Source of the DNA: Duganella sp. sic0402
Lineage (GTDB): Bacteria > Pseudomonadota > Gammaproteobacteria > Burkholderiales > Burkholderiaceae_D
Direction: 5' to 3'
DNA: 64,000 nucleotides
Assembly: GCF_019219065.1 (NCBI RefSeq)
Contig: NZ_JAHUWK010000001.1
Location: forward strand, 124,001-188,000
Made by a program: the position numbers and the translations under genes. The notes beneath the pieces were generated by a model, which was not told the origin of the DNA, made no database searches, and was given only the letters and a program-made list of their open reading frames with translations. Positions 36,050-46,009 of this stretch are shown here, piece after piece (position 1 is the first letter of the stretch; the number at the start of each line of letters is the position of its first letter).

Positions 36050-37330
36050 ATGAAGCACGCTCATGTTGCGGTCTTATTCTCGGCCTTAATCGCGCTATTC
36101 TCGCCCGCCGCCGACGCGGCGGACACCCTGTTAAGTCCCGCACGGGTGTGGACGGGAGAAGGCCAGCCGCATGACGGCTGGTCGGTGCTTATCCGTGGCG
36201 AGCAGATCGCAGCGGTAGGACCGGCCGATAAAATGAATATCCCCGCTGGCGCGGAGCGTATCAGCCTTCCGGACGCCACGCTGCTTCCCGGTTTAATGGA
36301 TTTGCACTCGCATGTGCTGCTGCATCCATATAATGAAACCTCTTGGGACGACCAGGTATTAAAGGAATCGGTGGAATACCGGGCCTTGCTTGCCGGCCGC
36401 CACGCCGCCGCTACATTACAAGCCGGATTTACCACCTTGCGCGATCTGGGCAGCGAAGGCGCGCTGTATGCTGATGTCGCTATTAAAAAGGCGATACACG
36501 ACGGCGTGATTCCTGGCCCGCGTTTATTTATCGCCACAAGGGCGATTGTCGCCACCGGCAGCTATGGACCGTCATCGCGCAGTTATCGCGCCGATATCGA
36601 TTTGCCGGTCGGCGCAGAGGAGGCCAGCGGCGTTGATGAAGTGGTCAAAGCGGTACGCAACCAGGGGGCACGCGGCGCTGACTGGATCAAGGTCTATGCC
36701 GATTACCGCACCGGTGCCGACGGCAGCGCCCATGCCACCTTTACCCAGGCCGAGCTGAACGCGCTGGTGCAAACCGCGCATGCATCGGGCCGCAAGGTGT
36801 CGGCCCACGCCAGCACCGACGAAGGCATGCGCCGCGCCACCCTGGCCGGTGTCGACAGCATCGAGCACGGCTACGGCGGCAGCGAAGCCACTTTCAGGCT
36901 GATGGCCGAACGCAAGGTGGCTTATTTCCCGACACTCACCGCGCCCGAGGCCACCAGCGAGTATTTCCAGAAGTACCAGCGCGGCGGCGCGCCGACGCCG
37001 TCCATGCAGGCCGCTGCGCGCGCTTTCCAGCTGGCGCGCAAGCTCGGTGTCATCATCGGCAATGGCAGCGATGTCGGCGTGTTCGCCCATGGCGACAATG
37101 CCCGCGAGCTGGAATGGATGGTCCGGCTCGGCATGACGCCTGCAGAGGCCTTGCGCGCCGCCACGGTGGTGAATGCAGAGGTGCTGGACAAGGCCTCGTC
37201 GCTGGGCCGGCTGCGCGAAGGCTATCTGGCCGATATGGTGGCAGTGCGCGGCGATCCTACCCAGGACATCAGCGTCCTGCGCAATGTGCAATTGGTGATG
37301 AAAGGCGGAACGATTTTCCGCCGCCCGTGA
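36050..37330 (+). CDS. Secreted amidohydrolase (M38-like metallo-dependent hydrolase)
   Basis: A 426-residue enzyme with a signal peptide (residues 1-24). Metal motif HSHVLLH follows LLPGLMDL; later conserved sites are the SAHAST and IEHGY histidines and the NGSDVG Asp. The C-terminal NAEVLDKASSLGRLREGYLADMV segment is standard. The family includes imidazolonepropionase-like and Xaa-Pro dipeptidase-type enzymes, so substrate remains open. It begins 32 bp after the H-NS-like gene. Confidence 0.9.
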   Translation: MKHAHVAVLFSALIALFSPAADAADTLLSPARVWTGEGQPHDGWSVLIRGEQIAAVGPADKMNIPAGAERISLPDATLLPGLMDLHSHVLLHPYNETSWDDQVLKESVEYRALLAGRHAAATLQAGFTTLRDLGSEGALYADVAIKKAIHDGVIPGPRLFIATRAIVATGSYGPSSRSYRADIDLPVGAEEASGVDEVVKAVRNQGARGADWIKVYADYRTGADGSAHATFTQAELNALVQTAHASGRKVSAHASTDEGMRRATLAGVDSIEHGYGGSEATFRLMAERKVAYFPTLTAPEATSEYFQKYQRGGAPTPSMQAAARAFQLARKLGVIIGNGSDVGVFAHGDNARELEWMVRLGMTPAEALRAATVVNAEVLDKASSLGRLREGYLADMVAVRGDPTQDISVLRNVQLVMKGGTIFRRP

Positions 37331-37363
37331 GCCAATACGGGTATTTCATGAGATGATTGCGAC

Positions 37364-37978
37364 ATGCCATCTATTCCACTTTTTCCGCTGAAAACAATCC
37401 TGTTTCCCGACGGTCATTTGCCGTTGCAGGTGTTTGAAGTGCGCTATCTGGACCTGGTCAAGCGCTGCATCGCCAAGGGCGAGGAGTTCGGCGTCGTGTC
37501 GCTGCTGGACGGCAGTGAGGTGCGGGTGCCGGACCAGCACGAAACCCTGTCTGCCTGCGGCACCATGGCGCGCATCATGGACTGGAGCGCGCCGTTGCCG
37601 GGGCTGTTGCAAATCTCCTGCATCGGCACCACGCGCTTCCAGGTCAAGTCGGCCGAACAGCTCAAGCATGGGTTGTGGATGGCCGAGGTGGACGATGTGG
37701 CGGAAGACATGGTGGTGCCGATTCCCAGCGAACAGCAGGATGTGGCAAACGCCTTGGGCGCGCTGATCCGCTCGCTACAGAAGAAGCAGATTTCCACCGC
37801 CAATATGTCGCTGGCGCCGCCGTACCGGCTGGACGAGGCGGGCTGGGTGGCCAACCGCTGGTGTGAGCTGCTGCGGCTGGACCTGGAAGAAAAGCAGCGC
37901 CTGCTGCTACAGGAAAATCCGGTGCTGCGGCTGGAACTGGTGCAGGACGTGCTGAGCGAGAACGGCCTGCTCGACTAG
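37364..37978 (+). CDS. LON substrate-binding domain protein
   Basis: A 204-residue protein made almost wholly of the LON N-terminal (PUA-like) domain: IPLFPLKTILFPDGHLPLQVFEVRYLDLVKRC, then FGVVSLLDG. There is no ATPase or protease domain, as in the stand-alone COG2802 proteins. Function unknown, presumably peptide or protein binding. Its stop lies 6 bp from the convergent EamA gene. Confidence 0.92.
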   Translation: MPSIPLFPLKTILFPDGHLPLQVFEVRYLDLVKRCIAKGEEFGVVSLLDGSEVRVPDQHETLSACGTMARIMDWSAPLPGLLQISCIGTTRFQVKSAEQLKHGLWMAEVDDVAEDMVVPIPSEQQDVANALGALIRSLQKKQISTANMSLAPPYRLDEAGWVANRWCELLRLDLEEKQRLLLQENPVLRLELVQDVLSENGLLD

Positions 37979-37984
37979 GCTGCA

Positions 37985-38944
37985 TTAATCGGCGTGCGCC
38001 TTGCCCGGATCTTCCAGCGCATGGATGCGCACCGACCACATCACGCCCGCCACCAGCAACAGCATCGCTGCAATCTCCAGCGTGCGCGGGAACTGCTGCT
38101 TGTAGACAAAGCCGTATAACAGCGCGAACAGCGTTTCAAACAGAATCAGCTGGCCGGACAAGGTCAGCGGCACTTTGCGGCTGGCGATATTCCACAAATG
38201 GTTGCCGATGGCGGAAGCGCCCAGCGCGATCACCGCGTTGACGATCCAGAACAGGGACCAGTCGCGGCCGCTGGCGGCGCCCGCCGCGCCGCTCACATCG
38301 GCATGGAAAAAGATCAGCGCCACCAGCGCGATCGCCAGTGCGATCACGCCGCTGGAGACGCCATACAGCGCCGACCATTCGCCGCTGCTGAAATGCGGAT
38401 TGCGCTTCAGGTAGCGCGCATTGTCGACCGAGTACCAGGTCCAGCAAGCCAGCGCGCCAGCCGCGCACAGCACGCCGAACAGTTTGCCATCGAGCGGTAT
38501 GCCGTTGCCGGTGTCATGCGTGAAGACATCGATATTGATGCAGGCGATGCCGGCCGCCACCAGCATCAATGGCAGCATCAGCTGCTTGATCGGCACCGAG
38601 CCGTGGTCTTTCTGTCCCATCAGCGTCACCGATATCGGCAGCACGCCGATGATCAGCGAGGTTGCCGCCACGCCGGCGAATTTCACACCCAGGGCCAGCA
38701 GCATGTAGTAGACGATGTTGCCGGCCAGCGCATGCTTGACCATGGCCATGATGTCGCTGCGATCCAGCCGGCGCAGCAGCGGTGGCAGGCGTGTCGACAT
38801 CAGCGCGGCGGCGATCAGTCCATAGGCGAGGTAGCGCCCGCATGCCATTTCCAGCGGCGAGAAGGCGCGCAGGAATTCCGGCGCCACAAACACCATGCCC
38901 CACAGGGCGCCCGCCAGCAAACCGCACAACACGCCATTCAACAT
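37985..38944 (-). CDS. EamA/DMT superfamily transporter
   Basis: A 319-residue inner-membrane protein with about ten helices in two EamA repeats (first near LCGLLAGALWGMVFVAPEFL; second from WTWYSVDNARYL on). DMT transporters export metabolites or amino acids; the substrate cannot be inferred. It is the last gene of a trpS-DUF1294-EamA run (gaps 11 and 33 bp). Confidence 0.88.
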   Translation of the reverse strand: MLNGVLCGLLAGALWGMVFVAPEFLRAFSPLEMACGRYLAYGLIAAALMSTRLPPLLRRLDRSDIMAMVKHALAGNIVYYMLLALGVKFAGVAATSLIIGVLPISVTLMGQKDHGSVPIKQLMLPLMLVAAGIACINIDVFTHDTGNGIPLDGKLFGVLCAAGALACWTWYSVDNARYLKRNPHFSSGEWSALYGVSSGVIALAIALVALIFFHADVSGAAGAASGRDWSLFWIVNAVIALGASAIGNHLWNIASRKVPLTLSGQLILFETLFALLYGFVYKQQFPRTLEIAAMLLLVAGVMWSVRIHALEDPGKAHAD

Positions 38945-38977
38945 CGAACACTCTCTATGTGGGTAGTAGCAGCGCCG

Positions 38978-39271
38978 TCAAGCCGCTGCATTTGCCGGAG
39001 ACATATCCATCTGGACGAGAGCGGCCAGCACCAGCGATACGTTCAGCACCACGGTCAGCCAGAACTTCAGCTGGAAGCTGGTCTTGCTGCATTTGTGGCG
39101 CAGCATCTGCTGCGCCAGCAGGCCGCCGGGCCAGCCGCAGAACAGGCCCAGCAACAGCAGCGTGAATTCCGAAATACGCTGGCGGCGCTGCACCGCGGCC
39201 GATTTGTCGACCGCATAAGCGATAAAGCAGGCCACGCTGGCGACGCCGTAGAACGACGCCAGCCAGAGCAA
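38978..39271 (-). CDS. DUF1294 membrane protein
   Basis: A 97-residue protein with three hydrophobic segments. FIAYAVDKSAA and the LLGLFCGWPGGLLAQQMLRHKCSK segment are the DUF1294 signature. In many bacteria the domain is fused behind a cold-shock domain; here it stands alone. Function unknown. It starts 11 bp after the trpS stop. Confidence 0.88.
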   Translation of the reverse strand: MLWLASFYGVASVACFIAYAVDKSAAVQRRQRISEFTLLLLGLFCGWPGGLLAQQMLRHKCSKTSFQLKFWLTVVLNVSLVLAALVQMDMSPANAAA

Positions 39272-39282
39272 GGTCAGCGCGA

Positions 39283-40329
39283 TCAGAAGTAGCTCAGGCC
39301 GAGCGCGGCCTTGACTTCGTCGGCGGTCCTGGCGGCCACTTCACGCGCCTGCATCGTGCCTTCTTTCAGCAGCTGCATGATGTAGCCCTTGTCTTTTTCC
39401 AGCTCTTCGCGGCGGGCGCGGATTGGCGCCAGCAGTTCTTGCAGTACCGCTTCCAGGCGCTTCTTGACGATGGAGTCGCCCAGACCGCCGCGCACGTAAT
39501 GGGCTTTCATTTCTTCCAGCTTGTCCTTTTCAGGATCGAAAGCGTCCAGGTAGATGAAGGCGACGTTGCCTTCCAGATGCCCCGGATCTTCAACGCGCAG
39601 GTGCAGCGGGTCGGTGTAGACCTTTTTCACGGCGGCGGTGATCTCGGCGGCGCTGGCGCCCAGGTTGATGGTGTTGCCCAGCGATTTGCTCATCTTGGCC
39701 TTGCCGTCAATGCCAGGCAGGCGGCCGATGTCCGGCACCAGCGCCTTGCACTCGACCAGGATGTCCTGGTTGACGATACGGTTGAAGCGGCGCACGATTT
39801 CGTTGGTCTGTTCGATCATCGGAATCTGGTCTTCGCCGACCGGCACCAGCGTGGCCTTGAAAGCCGAGATGTCGGCGGCCTGCGAGGCAGGGTAGGTCAG
39901 GAAACCAGCCGGAATGTCGCGCTCGAAACCGCGCAGCGCGATTTCGGTTTTCACGGTCGGGTTGCGCTCCAGGCGGGCGACGGTGACCATGTTCAGGTAA
40001 TAGAAGGTCAGCTCGGCCAGCTCGGGAATCTGCGACTGGATCAGGATGGTCGATTTGGCCGGATCAATGCCGACCGCCAGGTAGTCCAGCGCCACTTCCA
40101 CCACGTTGCGGTGCACCTTGTTGGTGTCATCCATATTGTCGGTCAGCGCCTGCGAGTCGGCCAGCATGATGAATTGCTTGAACTGGTGCTGGTAGTCGAC
40201 GCGGTTGCGCAGGCTGCCGACGTAGTGGCCCAGGTGCAGTGGACCGGTAGGGCGGTCGCCGGTCAGGATGATTTGCGGGCCTTTTGGCGCGGTCGTCACG
40301 GCTTCGGTGGTTTGTTCAGGCAGACTCAT
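39283..40329 (-). CDS. trpS: Tryptophanyl-tRNA synthetase
   Basis: A 348-residue class I synthetase. The HIGH-like motif is GPLHLGHY (in [19 protein letters not shown]) and the KMSKS loop is AKMSKSLGN. It charges tRNA-Trp. Length and full motif set indicate a functional enzyme. It heads a unit with DUF1294 and EamA genes and is divergent from the CocE-like hydrolase. Confidence 0.97.
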   Translation of the reverse strand: MSLPEQTTEAVTTAPKGPQIILTGDRPTGPLHLGHYVGSLRNRVDYQHQFKQFIMLADSQALTDNMDDTNKVHRNVVEVALDYLAVGIDPAKSTILIQSQIPELAELTFYYLNMVTVARLERNPTVKTEIALRGFERDIPAGFLTYPASQAADISAFKATLVPVGEDQIPMIEQTNEIVRRFNRIVNQDILVECKALVPDIGRLPGIDGKAKMSKSLGNTINLGASAAEITAAVKKVYTDPLHLRVEDPGHLEGNVAFIYLDAFDPEKDKLEEMKAHYVRGGLGDSIVKKRLEAVLQELLAPIRARREELEKDKGYIMQLLKEGTMQAREVAARTADEVKAALGLSYF

Positions 40330-40521
40330 CAGGGTTCCTTTACGTTGCCCCGAATCTGGCGCTTGGATGCAAAAACGCCACCAGACTAGGGCGGCGTTGA
40401 TAAAAATATCACATCACTATGGGTGTACAGTGGCCGCGCTCGCTAGGAGCGGCGCCAATATGTGCGGGTGTGAAGCGGTGCAAAAAAAATCATGGCCGTA
40501 TGGTTGCAGGTCATGGCCTGT

Positions 40522-40550
40522 CTGTCAAGCTGCTGCATTAGTGGTATATT
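40522..40550 (+). promoter_or_regulatory. Sigma-70-type promoter of the CocE-like gene
   Basis: CTGTCA (40522-40527) and TATATT (40545-40550) are 17 bp apart. Predicted start near 40557 gives a leader of about 25 nt to ATG 40582, which supports that start over the longer frame beginning at 40492. Confidence 0.5.
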
Positions 40551-40581
40551 GCTTCATTGGAAATCTTTTCGTGGAGCCGCC

Positions 40582-42486
40582 ATGCGTTTTACTGCTGTTG
40601 CAGCATTGCTTGCCTTGTCCTTCCCCGTGTTTGCGCAAACGCCGGCCATGGCGCCAGACATTCCCGCCAGGTTCGACACTGCCATTCCTCATGCCGACTA
40701 CGTCAAGCGCGAGGTCATGATACCGATGCGCGACGGGGTCAAGCTGCACACCGTCATCCTCATCCCGCAAGGCGCACAAAAGGCGCCGATCGTGCTGACT
40801 CGCACCCCGTACAACGCCAGCGGCCGCGCCAGCCGCAACATCAGCCCGAGCGTGCTGGCTACCGCCGGCCAGGGCGACGAAACCATGCTCAGCGAAGGCT
40901 ATATCCGCGTGTTCCAGGACGTGCGCGGCAAATACGGCTCGGAAGGCGATTACGTCATGACCCGCCCGCTGATCGGCCCGCTGAACAACACCCGCAACGA
41001 CCAGGCCACCGACGCCTGGGACACCATCGACTGGCTGGTCAAGAACATCCCGGAAACCAACGGCAAAGTCGGCATGATCGGCTCCTCTTACGAAGGCTTC
41101 ACTGTGCTGATGGCGCTGACCAATCCGCACCCGGCGCTGAAAGCCGCCGTGCCGATGAGCCCGATGGTCGATGGCTGGCGCGGCGACGACTGGTTCCACA
41201 ACGGCGCCTTCCGCATGCCCAACCTGCGCTATATCGCCAGCCAGACCGCCGCGCGCGGCGCCGGCAAGCAGCTGGCCACCGGCGTCTACGACGATTATGA
41301 AGGCATGCTGCGCGGCGGCTCGGCCGCCAGCTATGCCGCACAGTTCGGCCTGGACAAACTCAACTTCACCAAAAAACTGTTTGAGCACCCGGCCTACGAC
41401 AGCTACTGGCAGCACCAGGCGCTGGATAAGATCCTCGCCAAGCGCGAGCTGAAAGTGCCAACCATGAACGTAGTCGGTTACTGGGACCAGGAAGACATCT
41501 ACGGAGCCTACGCCGTTTACGAAGCCCTGGAGCCGAAGGACAAGGATAACAACAAGAACTACCTGGTGGTCGGCCCATGGCGCCACAGTGGCGTCAATTA
41601 CGAAGGCTCGACGCTGGGCGCGCTGAAGTTCACCGGCGACACCGCGCTGGAGTTCCGCCGCGACTTCATGCAGCCGTTCCTTGATCAGTACCTGAAAGAT
41701 GGCGCAGCAGTAGCCGACACGCCGCCGGTGCTGTTCTACCAGACTGGCGTCAATCGCTGGCAAAAACTGCCGCAATGGCCGCTGGCGTGTGCCGAGCATT
41801 GCGCCGCGCCGCTCAAGCCTATCTATCTGCAGAACGGCTTCAAGCTGGGCTTCGATGCGCCGAAAGAGGGCGCGGCCTACGACGAATACGTGTCCGACCC
41901 GGCCAAGCCGGTGCCGTTCGTGCCGCGCCCTGTGCGCATGGCCGACCGCAATGTCTGGCAACCATGGCTGGTCAGCGACCAGCGCAGCTTCTCGGACCGT
42001 CCGGACGTGCTGACCTATGTCACCGAACCGCTGAAAGGCAAAGTGCAGATCGCCGGCGCGCCGGTGGTCAATCTGTTTGCCTCGACCACCGGCACCGATA
42101 CCGACTGGGTGGTCAAGCTGATCGACGTGTATCCGGATGAGGTGCCGTCGCAGCCGGAGCTGGGCGGCTACCAGCTCGGCATCTCGATGGACATCTTCCG
42201 TGGCCGCTACCGCAACAGCCTGGAAACGCCATCGCCGATTCCGGCGAACACGGTGGAGCGCTACCGCTTTGCGCTGCCGAACGCCAATCACGTGTTCCTG
42301 CCGGGCCACCGCATCATGGTGCAGATCCAGTCCAGCTGGTTCCCGCTGTATGACCGCAATCCGCAAAGCTATGTGCCGAATATCTTCTACGCCAAGCCTT
42401 CGGATTATCAGAAGGCTACGCTGAAGGTGTATCACGCTGGAGAGCAGCGCAGCGCGATTGAGCTGCCAGTGGTGGAAGCGAAGTAA
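40582..42486 (+). CDS. CocE/NonD family alpha/beta hydrolase (X-Pro dipeptidyl-peptidase-like)
   Basis: A 634-residue secreted enzyme with a signal peptide (MRFTAVAALLALSFPVFA). The nucleophile is S169 in GSSYEG; PMRDGVKLHTVILIP at the start and the C-terminal galactose-binding-like jelly-roll (ending HRIMVQIQSSWFP) match the CocE/NonD (S15) architecture. It hydrolyses esters, glutaryl-amides or X-Pro peptides; the actual substrate is unknown. The start follows GGAG and is supported by the promoter position. Confidence 0.93.
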   Translation: MRFTAVAALLALSFPVFAQTPAMAPDIPARFDTAIPHADYVKREVMIPMRDGVKLHTVILIPQGAQKAPIVLTRTPYNASGRASRNISPSVLATAGQGDETMLSEGYIRVFQDVRGKYGSEGDYVMTRPLIGPLNNTRNDQATDAWDTIDWLVKNIPETNGKVGMIGSSYEGFTVLMALTNPHPALKAAVPMSPMVDGWRGDDWFHNGAFRMPNLRYIASQTAARGAGKQLATGVYDDYEGMLRGGSAASYAAQFGLDKLNFTKKLFEHPAYDSYWQHQALDKILAKRELKVPTMNVVGYWDQEDIYGAYAVYEALEPKDKDNNKNYLVVGPWRHSGVNYEGSTLGALKFTGDTALEFRRDFMQPFLDQYLKDGAAVADTPPVLFYQTGVNRWQKLPQWPLACAEHCAAPLKPIYLQNGFKLGFDAPKEGAAYDEYVSDPAKPVPFVPRPVRMADRNVWQPWLVSDQRSFSDRPDVLTYVTEPLKGKVQIAGAPVVNLFASTTGTDTDWVVKLIDVYPDEVPSQPELGGYQLGISMDIFRGRYRNSLETPSPIPANTVERYRFALPNANHVFLPGHRIMVQIQSSWFPLYDRNPQSYVPNIFYAKPSDYQKATLKVYHAGEQRSAIELPVVEAK

Positions 42487-42492
42487 GAACAG

Positions 42493-42527
42493 CAGCGTCC
42501 GCGCCGCGTCAGCGCGGGCGGACGCTG
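42493..42527. terminator. Strong bidirectional hairpin between convergent genes
   Basis: CAGCGTCCGC (42493-42502) pairs with GCGGACGCTG (42518-42527); the loop extends pairing (CCGCG 42504-42508 with CGCGG 42513-42517), leaving one bulged G and a TCAG loop, about 15 bp of stem. It lies in the gap after the CocE stop and includes the stop codon of the convergent substrate-binding protein. No T-run, so it may act as an RNA 3' stabiliser or a Rho-independent blocker. Confidence 0.55.
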
Positions 42528-43312
42528 TCGGTCAGCACCTCGGCGCGGAAGTAGCGCAGATAGCCTTCCATGATCTGGTTCGATTTGCCGGCGCTTTCCA
42601 GCGCATAGCGCAGGATGGCGCGGTCCTCGGGCTTCATCGCGTTGGAGATGTAGGCGCCACTCTGGTTCCACGGCAGTTCCGGGATTGCTTCGGCTTTCAG
42701 TTTTTCCTGAAGCCCGAGCACGCGCGGCTCGCGCCGGATTGCGCCGGCCATCAGTGTCGGTCCCATGATGGTCAGGTCGGCCGAGCCGGCGTGCAGCAGG
42801 CGCGCGACGGCACTCACATCCACCTCGACGAACACGCGGCCCTGTTTTTGCAGTTCTTTGATCAGCTCTATATAACGGTCGCCATAGTCAAAGCCGCGCA
42901 CCACGGCTACCCGCAGATCCTTGCGCGCCAGCAGGTCCTGGGCACTGGTGATGGGCGCGCGGCCGTTGTTCACCGAGATCAGCATGGCGCGGTGATTGAT
43001 CATCGGGATGAAGGTGCCGATCTGGTCGCGCTCCTGCGTGCGCGACGCCGGCACCAGCACGTCTGCCTTGCCGGCCTTGAACATCGCTACCTGGCGCGCC
43101 CGTGGCACCACGGTGAACACGATGTTGCAGCCGGTCTTGGCCTGTATGCTGCGCAGCACGTCCGGATAAATGCCTTTCACCTGATCGCCTTCGATGATCA
43201 CGCTGGCGCCGTTGGACGACACCGGCGCTGCCAGGTCGCGCGAGCAGCTGGCGCCGGCATGCTGCACGGCCAGGCTGGCGAGGCAGGCTGCAAACAGAAG
43301 GCGCGGTTTCAT
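42509..43312 (-). CDS. Periplasmic substrate-binding protein (SBP_bac_3-like)
   Basis: A 267-residue protein with a signal peptide (MKPRLLFAACLASLAVQHAGA). The fold matches amino-acid-type solute-binding domains (GIYPDVLRSIQAKTGC, then KAGKADVLVPASRTQERD). No ABC permease genes are nearby, so it may be an orphan sensor-type binding protein. The ATG overlaps the MFS stop (ATGA), giving translational coupling. Third gene of an HD-MFS-SBP run; its stop codon lies within the terminator hairpin. Confidence 0.85.
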   Translation of the reverse strand: MKPRLLFAACLASLAVQHAGASCSRDLAAPVSSNGASVIIEGDQVKGIYPDVLRSIQAKTGCNIVFTVVPRARQVAMFKAGKADVLVPASRTQERDQIGTFIPMINHRAMLISVNNGRAPITSAQDLLARKDLRVAVVRGFDYGDRYIELIKELQKQGRVFVEVDVSAVARLLHAGSADLTIMGPTLMAGAIRREPRVLGLQEKLKAEAIPELPWNQSGAYISNAMKPEDRAILRYALESAGKSNQIMEGYLRYFRAEVLTDSVRPR

Positions 43313-44538
43313 GCCGGCTCCTGGTGTTTGCGGAAGTAGTTGCGCGCGACCACGATGGCGATGGTCTGCATCGCCGCGCAAAGATAGAAGGTGCTGCCGA
43401 CGCGCCAGTCATCCGACGCCAGATGGCTGACCTCCCCCAGAATGGCGGAGCCGAGCAGCGGCATGATGATCACGCCGACGCTGCTGATCGATTGCAGTGA
43501 TCCCATCAGCTCGCCCTGTTCATTGGGCGGCGTGCTCTTGGAGATAATGCTTTGCAGCGCAGGGCCAATCGCGAACGACAGCACATTGCACAGGATGAGC
43601 ACATACATCATCCAGCCCTGCGTAGCCAGGCCGTACAGCAGATAGGTCACGCTGCCGGACACCAGTCCCAGCACCGACAGCCGCACTTCGCCGAAGCGCT
43701 TGATCAGCACCCCCAGCAGGCCGGCTTGCACCACGGCCGCCGTCAGGCCGACGCAAAACAGCGCTGCGCCATTCTGGCCGGGCGTCCAGTTGAAGCGGAA
43801 GGTGGTGTACAGCACCCAGGTGGTTTGCAGCAGCATGGCCGCCAGCGTCACCAGCGTGTAGGTCAGGATCAGGCCGCGAATATCGGTGCGGCGCGCCAGC
43901 TTGCCCAGCGCCGCCAGCGGATTCAGCTTGGCCAGCGTGAATGCGGCGCGGCGCGATGCCGGCAGCGATTCCGGCACGAAGAAATAGCCGTAGACGAAGT
44001 TGGCCGCCGACAGCGCGCCCGCCACATAAAATGGCAGGTGCAGGTCGACCGTGCCCAGCAGCCCACCCAGCATCGGCCCGCAGATGAAGCCCAGGCCAAA
44101 CGCGGCGCCGACCTTGCCAAAGCTCTTGGCGCGGTTTTCCGGTGTCGAGATATCCGATGCATATGCCGACGCCACCGACATGCTGGCCGACGACATGCCG
44201 CCGATGACGCGGCCGATGAACAGGCAGGCCAGATTAGGCGCCCATGCCGTCGACAGGAAATTGATGCTCATGCCGGCCATTGAATACAGCAGCACCGGAC
44301 GGCGGCCGACGCGGTCGCTGATCGCGCCGAGCATCGGCATGAACAGGAATTGCATCAGGCCGAAGACGGCGCTCATCACGCCATACCAATAGGCCTGGTT
44401 ATCGCGCGTGCCGGTGAATTCGCCGACCAGCACCGGCAGCACCGGCACAATCAGGCCAATGCCCAGCATGTCGATGAAAACGCAGATCAGTACAAAGTTC
44501 AGCTTACCTTGCGGTGCAGCAGTATCGGCTTGGCTCAT
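43309..44538 (-). CDS. MFS transporter, TCR/Tet-type
   Basis: A 409-residue transporter with 12 predicted helices. Motif A appears as GAISDRVGRRP, and the FGLGFICGPMLGGLLG segment matches motif C of drug antiporters, so it is most like the TetA-type efflux group. Actual substrate unknown. It begins 15 bp after the HD protein stop and is coupled to the following binding protein. Confidence 0.92.
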   Translation of the reverse strand: MSQADTAAPQGKLNFVLICVFIDMLGIGLIVPVLPVLVGEFTGTRDNQAYWYGVMSAVFGLMQFLFMPMLGAISDRVGRRPVLLYSMAGMSINFLSTAWAPNLACLFIGRVIGGMSSASMSVASAYASDISTPENRAKSFGKVGAAFGLGFICGPMLGGLLGTVDLHLPFYVAGALSAANFVYGYFFVPESLPASRRAAFTLAKLNPLAALGKLARRTDIRGLILTYTLVTLAAMLLQTTWVLYTTFRFNWTPGQNGAALFCVGLTAAVVQAGLLGVLIKRFGEVRLSVLGLVSGSVTYLLYGLATQGWMMYVLILCNVLSFAIGPALQSIISKSTPPNEQGELMGSLQSISSVGVIIMPLLGSAILGEVSHLASDDWRVGSTFYLCAAMQTIAIVVARNYFRKHQEPA

Positions 44539-44553
44539 GAGTACTCGAAAAAG

Positions 44554-45213
44554 TTACGGTGCGGCCGGGCTGGCAGCCCATTCGGCGATGAAATTGTCGC
44601 GGAAGGCGATCAGCTCCTGCATGCGGGCTTCGCCCAGGCGGCGGCCGGCGGCGGTCTGCATCTTGCCGGGCAGGGTGGCCAGCTTGGTATCGATATGGTC
44701 CAGCGCATAGGCCTTGTCATCTAGATCACGGTGCAGCGCCATCGGATCGTCCGGATGGGCCAGCGCCGAATCCATGCGTCCGGCGGTATAGAACAGGCGC
44801 GCCAGGCCGACCGCGCCCAGCGCATCCAGCCGGTCGGCGTCCTGCACGATCTTGGCTTCGATGGTTTCGGCGCGGATGCCGGCCGAAAAGCTGTGGCTCT
44901 CGATGGCGTGGGCTACGGCCGCCAGTTTGTTTGGCGGAAAATCCAGCGCGGCCAGCTGGCGGCTGGCCAGCAGCGCGGCCTTGCGTGACGCCAGATGGCG
45001 TTCCGGATCGTTCTTCGGCAGGTTGACCAGATCGTGCAGGTAGCAGCCGGCCAGTACGACCAGCGCATCGGCCTCCGGATAATCGTTCAGCAACAGGCTG
45101 GCGTTGCGCCATACGCGGTGCAGATGATTGGTGTCGTGGGCGCCGTCCATGCCTTGCGCGGCGACGGCGAGCGCGACCAGGCGCGGGCGCCAGCTATTGA
45201 GCAAGCTATTCAT
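44554..45213 (-). CDS. HD-domain phosphohydrolase
   Basis: A 219-residue HD protein like YedJ. Metal ligands are in HDTNHLHRV, YLHDLVN (the HD pair) and the DADRLDALG Asp. It probably hydrolyses nucleotides or phosphomonoesters. GGGAGACAG precedes the ATG. First gene of the HD-MFS-SBP run. Confidence 0.9.
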   Translation of the reverse strand: MNSLLNSWRPRLVALAVAAQGMDGAHDTNHLHRVWRNASLLLNDYPEADALVVLAGCYLHDLVNLPKNDPERHLASRKAALLASRQLAALDFPPNKLAAVAHAIESHSFSAGIRAETIEAKIVQDADRLDALGAVGLARLFYTAGRMDSALAHPDDPMALHRDLDDKAYALDHIDTKLATLPGKMQTAAGRRLGEARMQELIAFRDNFIAEWAASPAAP

Positions 45214-45430
45214 CTGTCTCCCAGAAGTAACAATTGGTCGTTTTATTGGTCAATTTGTCAGCAATCATACAGCCTCGCCGCATGGTTGTGCAGAGGCAAA
45301 ACGTGGTGGAATCACTAAGCTGGCAATTGCAATAAGATTATTTTGTTGCTGCTGCGCATTTATCTGGTGCTATTGAACTTGACTTGAGGTAACATTACGC
45401 TCAGTCACTTTTTTGTAATAAGGAAAAGAT

Positions 45431-45925
45431 ATGTCCAACGTAAGCGAACTCAACGCCGCCGCCACCAACGCGGCCGAGTACCTGGCCTTTACCCTGGGCC
45501 AGGAAGAGTATGGCATCGATATCCAGAAAGTCAGCGAGATCCGCAGCTACGAAACCCCGACCCGGATTGCCAACGCGCCTGACTTCGTCAAAGGCGTCGT
45601 CAACCTGCGCGGCATCATCGTGCCGATCGTCGACATGCGCATCAAATTCAACCTGGGTACACCGACCTACGACCAATTCACGGTCGTCATCATCCTGAAC
45701 ATTGGCCACCGCGTGGTGGGCATGGTGGTGGACCGCGTGTCGGACGTGACCACGCTGCTGCCGGAACAAATCAAACCGGCGCCGGAAATCGGCTCGGCCA
45801 TGAACACCGACCATATCGTCGGCCTGGGCACCATTGAAGAACGCATGCTGATCCTGGTTGATATCGACAAGCTGATGTCCAGCGCGGACATGGGCCTGAT
45901 CGAGAGCACGGCGCTGGCGGCATAA
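45431..45925 (+). CDS. cheW: CheW chemotaxis coupling protein
   Basis: A 164-residue CheW. YLAFTLGQEEYGIDIQKVSEIR and NLRGIIVPIVDMRIKF are diagnostic. It links receptors to the CheA kinase. A 217-bp leader with a possible weak promoter precedes it; an AAGGAAAAG is close to the ATG. It is followed 84 bp later by a receptor gene, a common CheW-MCP pairing, although no CheA is in the window. Confidence 0.96.
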   Translation: MSNVSELNAAATNAAEYLAFTLGQEEYGIDIQKVSEIRSYETPTRIANAPDFVKGVVNLRGIIVPIVDMRIKFNLGTPTYDQFTVVIILNIGHRVVGMVVDRVSDVTTLLPEQIKPAPEIGSAMNTDHIVGLGTIEERMLILVDIDKLMSSADMGLIESTALAA

Positions 45926-46009
45926 GCGCCAGCTGACATCACGCCGGGCAACACCCGATGCTGATACCGTAGTTTTGTTTTTGATTTACTCCGAGAGGTA
46001 GGTGCAAGA

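Noticed and set aside
40525..42435. 636-codon minus-strand frame opposite the CocE-like gene
   Set aside because: It mirrors the GC-rich codon pattern of the real gene, has no recognisable family and no ribosome site.
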